Shown here: positions 60,920-64,000 of the stretch, piece by piece
Layout: every line of letters begins with the position of its first letter
Position numbering within the stretch: the first letter of the stretch is position 1
NCBI GenBank assembly: GCA_023957155.1
Contig: JAMLHK010000008.1
Coordinates: 180,188 to 244,187, forward strand
Direction: 5' to 3'
Source of the DNA: Chitinophagaceae bacterium
GTDB taxonomy: Bacteria; Bacteroidota; Bacteroidia; Chitinophagales; Chitinophagaceae
Length of the DNA stretch: 64,000 nucleotides
Program-made: the position numbers and the translations under genes
The notes under the pieces: generated by a model
Database searches by the model: none
The model's input: only the letters and a program-made list of their open reading frames with translations
Told to the model about the DNA's origin: nothing

Positions 60920-62299
60920 ATGATAACATTATTAGCGATCAATTGGGCATCTGTGGGTTTACAGGCCGGGCAACTCATTCTGTCGCTTTCTATCCTGGTC
61001 ATTATACACGAATTGGGACATTATCTTACCGCCAAATGGTTTAAATGCCGAGTGGAAAAGTTTTATCTTTTCTTTGATCCCTGGTTTTCATTGTTTAAGA
61101 AGAAAGTAGGCGAAACAGAATATGGTATTGGCTGGCTGCCGTTGGGCGGTTATGTTAAGATTGCAGGTATGATTGATGAAAGTATGGATAAGGAGCAGAT
61201 GAATAAACCACCCCAGCCCTGGGAATTCAGGAGTAAGCCCGCCTGGCAGCGCCTGATCATCATGATTGCAGGTGTTACCATGAATATCCTCCTGGCTTTT
61301 TTAATATACAGTATGATACTATTGGTATGGGGTGAAAAAAAAGTACCGGTAAGTTCTATGAAGTACGGACTGGCATTCAGAGATACCCTGATGACAGACC
61401 TGGGCTTTAAGAACGGGGATAAAATATTAGCGGTTAATGGTCAGCCGATAGAAGACTATAATGATATTGTTAAAAAACTTTTACTTGGCGATCATGTAAG
61501 TATTGAGAGAGGAGGGAAACAGGAAACCATTACCCTTCCTGTTGACCTTATAGGAAAATTATCAGAGAAAAAACGGAGCCGCATACCCCTGCTGGAACCC
61601 CGTATACCCGTGGTGGTTAAGAATGTGGCCGATTCGAGTAATGCATATAAGGCCGGTTTGCGAACGGGCGACCAGATCCTTGCGGTGAATGGCGCTTCTG
61701 CGGTGTTTTTTGATGAGCTTAAAAGTATACTTGCAGCACACAAAAGCCAGACTGTTGAGGTAAGTGCGAAAAGAGGATCGGATACCCTATTGTTATCTAC
61801 GGCAGTTACCGATGACGGTACGATCGGCTTTTACCCGGTGAGTACGCTTAATGATTTAGACAGCATGGGGGTTTTGAAATTACAGATTACCAAGTATGGT
61901 GTTTTGGAATCTTTTCCTGCAGGTATAAAAATGGCAGGCGACCAGCTGCAATTTTATATAGACCAGTTCAAAAAGATACTGTCGCCTGAAACAGGCGCCT
62001 ACAAAGGAGTAGGAGGCTTTAAAGCGATGGGGTCTATCTTTCCCGACTATGGGTGGGATTGGGAAAGCTTCTGGCGGATTACTGCATTCTTTTCCATCGT
62101 ATTAGCCTTTATGAACCTGCTACCTATACCAGCCTTAGATGGTGGGCATGTAATGTTTACCCTATATGAAATGGTATCAGGACGTAAGCCCAGCGACAAG
62201 TTCCTGGAATATGCACAAATAGCGGGAATGATCATATTATTCGGGTTACTGCTGTATGCCAATGGTAATGACTGGTTTGGATGGGGAAGGGGGAAGTAA
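60920..62299 (+). CDS. rseP: RIP metalloprotease RseP (site-2 protease)
   Basis: 459-aa inner-membrane zinc protease that cleaves membrane-bound anti-sigma factors and signal-peptide remnants. The zinc motif HELGH lies at residues 30-34 in the first helix, and the third zinc ligand in NLLPIPALDGGHV near residue 405. Two PDZ domains sit between (GFKNGDKILAVNGQPIEDY at about 165, YKAGLRTGDQILAVNGAS at about 240). Four membrane helices are expected. It follows dxr. Downstream at 62300-62336 is the low-complexity tract of GAAATGTG words also seen behind nagB. Confidence 0.95.
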   Translation: MITLLAINWASVGLQAGQLILSLSILVIIHELGHYLTAKWFKCRVEKFYLFFDPWFSLFKKKVGETEYGIGWLPLGGYVKIAGMIDESMDKEQMNKPPQPWEFRSKPAWQRLIIMIAGVTMNILLAFLIYSMILLVWGEKKVPVSSMKYGLAFRDTLMTDLGFKNGDKILAVNGQPIEDYNDIVKKLLLGDHVSIERGGKQETITLPVDLIGKLSEKKRSRIPLLEPRIPVVVKNVADSSNAYKAGLRTGDQILAVNGASAVFFDELKSILAAHKSQTVEVSAKRGSDTLLLSTAVTDDGTIGFYPVSTLNDLDSMGVLKLQITKYGVLESFPAGIKMAGDQLQFYIDQFKKILSPETGAYKGVGGFKAMGSIFPDYGWDWESFWRITAFFSIVLAFMNLLPIPALDGGHVMFTLYEMVSGRKPSDKFLEYAQIAGMIILFGLLLYANGNDWFGWGRGK

Positions 62300-62369
62300 T
62301 TTGAGAATGTGAGAAATGTGGAAATGTGAGACTTTAGAAATTGAGACGAGTTTTATTAAAAAATATACA

Positions 62370-64000
62370 ATGAATAGAATCAGGATTATTGGCTTGATAC
62401 TCTTTTTTTCTTGCGGGTATTATATCCTTCATGCGCAGTCGGGTTCTAAAAGAGAGATAAAGGTGAATCTTGTTTGGGATGTCCCTGTGCCTGATGGTTC
62501 AGTAGAAATCTCACATGGAACTCTGCAAAAATTAACGGTAACCGGAGGGAGAGGTAAAGTAAGAGGTAATCAATTCTCTGTTTCAGGAAAAGAAGCGAGA
62601 CTGCAATTGAGTATTGTAAATGGCAGTGTAGAGCCTGGTCCTGAACCTGCTGTGATACACGTAAAGTCTGGTGTTGGTTCTTTTTCATTTTTATTGCGTG
62701 ATGTGAACTATAACTTTCCTATTCTGATTCCGGATTATCACGTGGCAGTTTTGCCGGGTGATGATGTCAGAGATTTTCTACAGGTAGAGATTGATGTACT
62801 GAGTCGTAAAACCAAAACCAAGGTTCAGGAGATTGAAGAAGAGCAAGAAGCTTCCTTTGGCGAGGCAGCGAAGGCTACGCGTAACATGAGTGTACCGATT
62901 AAGCTGGGACTGGGAAGAGATATGCGTATGTTTGAGATATCGGAAGAATTGCAGGATATGGCGCAGGAAGGGAAAATCATTCGCCCGAAATATTCATCCT
63001 CGGCCGTGAGACTTCCGGACACCAAACAAGATGCTGCCTATCTGTATGCTTTGGGGAGAGGAGTAGGCGTCCGGAATAATATTACCCGGAGTTTAGATGA
63101 AGGAGTTTTACCGATTTATCACTCTGAGCTGAAAGATGATGATGTAGTATATCATACTGTTTCTTTTGTTTCATTCGCCCGGAAGGAACTTACAGAAAAG
63201 ACAAATACGGGGACAAACTATATCATATCCGATAAGCACAGTTCCGGACGAACGTTTAAGGCGGAACACATGAAAGAACTGGAGGAGCGAATGAAAACGG
63301 CTTATGATTTTGATGATGACATGGTATATTATGCACGAACGACCATTGAGAATACAGGCAAAGTACCCCGTTATGCCTGGATGAAAATACCGAGGCCGGG
63401 AACCGGATGGTGGGGTAAGAAAGTTCATGAATATGATCCGGTGACAGGCTTTTCGTCGTTTAGTACTGATCGGATTTTTTGCGTAGCTCAATTAAATGGG
63501 AAACCATTACCTAATGAAGAAATGGCGATGCTGCTTCAACCCGGACAAACAGCCGAACTGGATTTTTATATGCCGCACACACCGGTGTCCACTGGAGTAG
63601 CGGCGGCACTCATCAAAGAATCTTATCCTCAACGTTTGGCAGAGGCACGTTTGTACTGGAAGAAGAAATTGGAATCTGCTGCTGCTGTTCATTTGCCTGA
63701 AAGGACAATTAATGACCGTCTTAAGGCAGGTCTTCTGCATTTGAATCTGATCACCTTTGGAAATGAACCAGACGGGACGTTGTCCGCCAATGTGGGGGTA
63801 TATAGTCCCATTGGAACGGAAAGTTCACCTATTATTCAGTTCTATCTGTCAATGGGATGGTTTGATATAGCGAAGCGGGCGCTGAATTATTTTATGGAAA
63901 CTCAGCTCAGTACGGGATATATACAAAATTATGAAGGCTATACCGTAGAAACCGGCGCTGTACTGTGGGATATAGGTGAGTATTATAGATATACCCATGA
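62370..64000 (+). CDS. Large secreted protein, six-hairpin glycosidase-like (3' end beyond window)
   Basis: At least 543 residues from ATG 62370, open to the window edge. A signal peptide ends HAQSG (about residue 24). Residues ~28-150 are beta-rich, like an Ig/CBM-type region (KVNLVWDVPVPDGSV, LLRDVNYNFP), and residues ~150-360 form a second beta-rich part. From about residue 410 the helix-rich pattern begins with ESYPQRLAEARLYWKKKLESA, ERTINDRLKAGLLHLNLITF, SPIIQFYLSMGWFDIAKRAL and NYEGYTVETGAVLWDIGEYY, as in (alpha/alpha)6-barrel glycoside hydrolases. A GH family cannot be fixed from the visible part. Confidence 0.72.
   Translation, partial: MNRIRIIGLILFFSCGYYILHAQSGSKREIKVNLVWDVPVPDGSVEISHGTLQKLTVTGGRGKVRGNQFSVSGKEARLQLSIVNGSVEPGPEPAVIHVKSGVGSFSFLLRDVNYNFPILIPDYHVAVLPGDDVRDFLQVEIDVLSRKTKTKVQEIEEEQEASFGEAAKATRNMSVPIKLGLGRDMRMFEISEELQDMAQEGKIIRPKYSSSAVRLPDTKQDAAYLYALGRGVGVRNNITRSLDEGVLPIYHSELKDDDVVYHTVSFVSFARKELTEKTNTGTNYIISDKHSSGRTFKAEHMKELEERMKTAYDFDDDMVYYARTTIENTGKVPRYAWMKIPRPGTGWWGKKVHEYDPVTGFSSFSTDRIFCVAQLNGKPLPNEEMAMLLQPGQTAELDFYMPHTPVSTGVAAALIKESYPQRLAEARLYWKKKLESAAAVHLPERTINDRLKAGLLHLNLITFGNEPDGTLSANVGVYSPIGTESSPIIQFYLSMGWFDIAKRALNYFMETQLSTGYIQNYEGYTVETGAVLWDIGEYYRYTH

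Overview
The window is a chromosomal segment of a Bacteroidota bacterium, most likely a member of the Chitinophagaceae (family is inference; a Niabella/Terrimonas-like genome would fit). Evidence: a short group 1 sigma factor without region 1.1, the TAnnTTTG -7 promoter element just upstream of many start codons, a type IX secretion C-terminal domain on a giant PKD protein, BshC (bacillithiol), DUF3276, DUF3667, Oxidoreduct_C and TMEM220 families, and almost no Shine-Dalgarno sequences. There is no phage, rRNA, CRISPR array or transposase.

Layout. 1-8993 is housekeeping: rpoD (cut by the left edge), pgi, a PUR-family protein, an ABC exporter, a patatin/beta-barrel outer-membrane protein, a Dabb protein and a TMEM220 protein. 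9117-15787 is a complete six-gene ebo cluster (eboA-F order) on the plus strand. 15850-22697 holds a frameshifted secreted FG-GAP/glycosidase-like gene and a 1484-aa PKD/T9SS protein. 22999-26807 has a TSUP permease, bshC and an SDR. 26853-32433 is a minus-strand carbohydrate operon (secreted protein, ThuA, two Gfo/Idh/MocA proteins, SDR), divergent from a nagB/PIG-L fusion at 32610; the shared promoter region carries two adjacent perfect palindromes.

34518-48245 is the accessory part. It starts with a tRNA-Arg gene preceded by a broken copy that has a 20-bp palindrome in its D-loop. Then follow a DUF433/DUF5615 toxin-antitoxin pair, four exported or lipoprotein genes of unknown function, a RelE/ParE-type toxin with a small antitoxin, and a duplicated LuxR-type regulator / alpha-beta hydrolase module in which one copy of each gene is broken (amber codon; frameshift). 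CapA, a sialidase, and a detached remnant of the sialidase 3' end complete it. Scattered through this part are four copies of a ~118-bp structured repeat (R1) and five mosaic copies of a second repeat (R2). The R2 copies sit directly behind the stop codons of minus-strand genes. I do not recognise either family; they are the best candidates here for something undescribed.

48493-64000 returns to conserved genes: a secreted protein, DUF3667, mazG, an NtrY-like histidine kinase, a PolX-like protein with a decayed polymerase site but intact PHP domain, an H1-like basic protein, rpmA-rplU, a GH3-family protein, dxr, rseP, and a large secreted protein that runs off the right edge.
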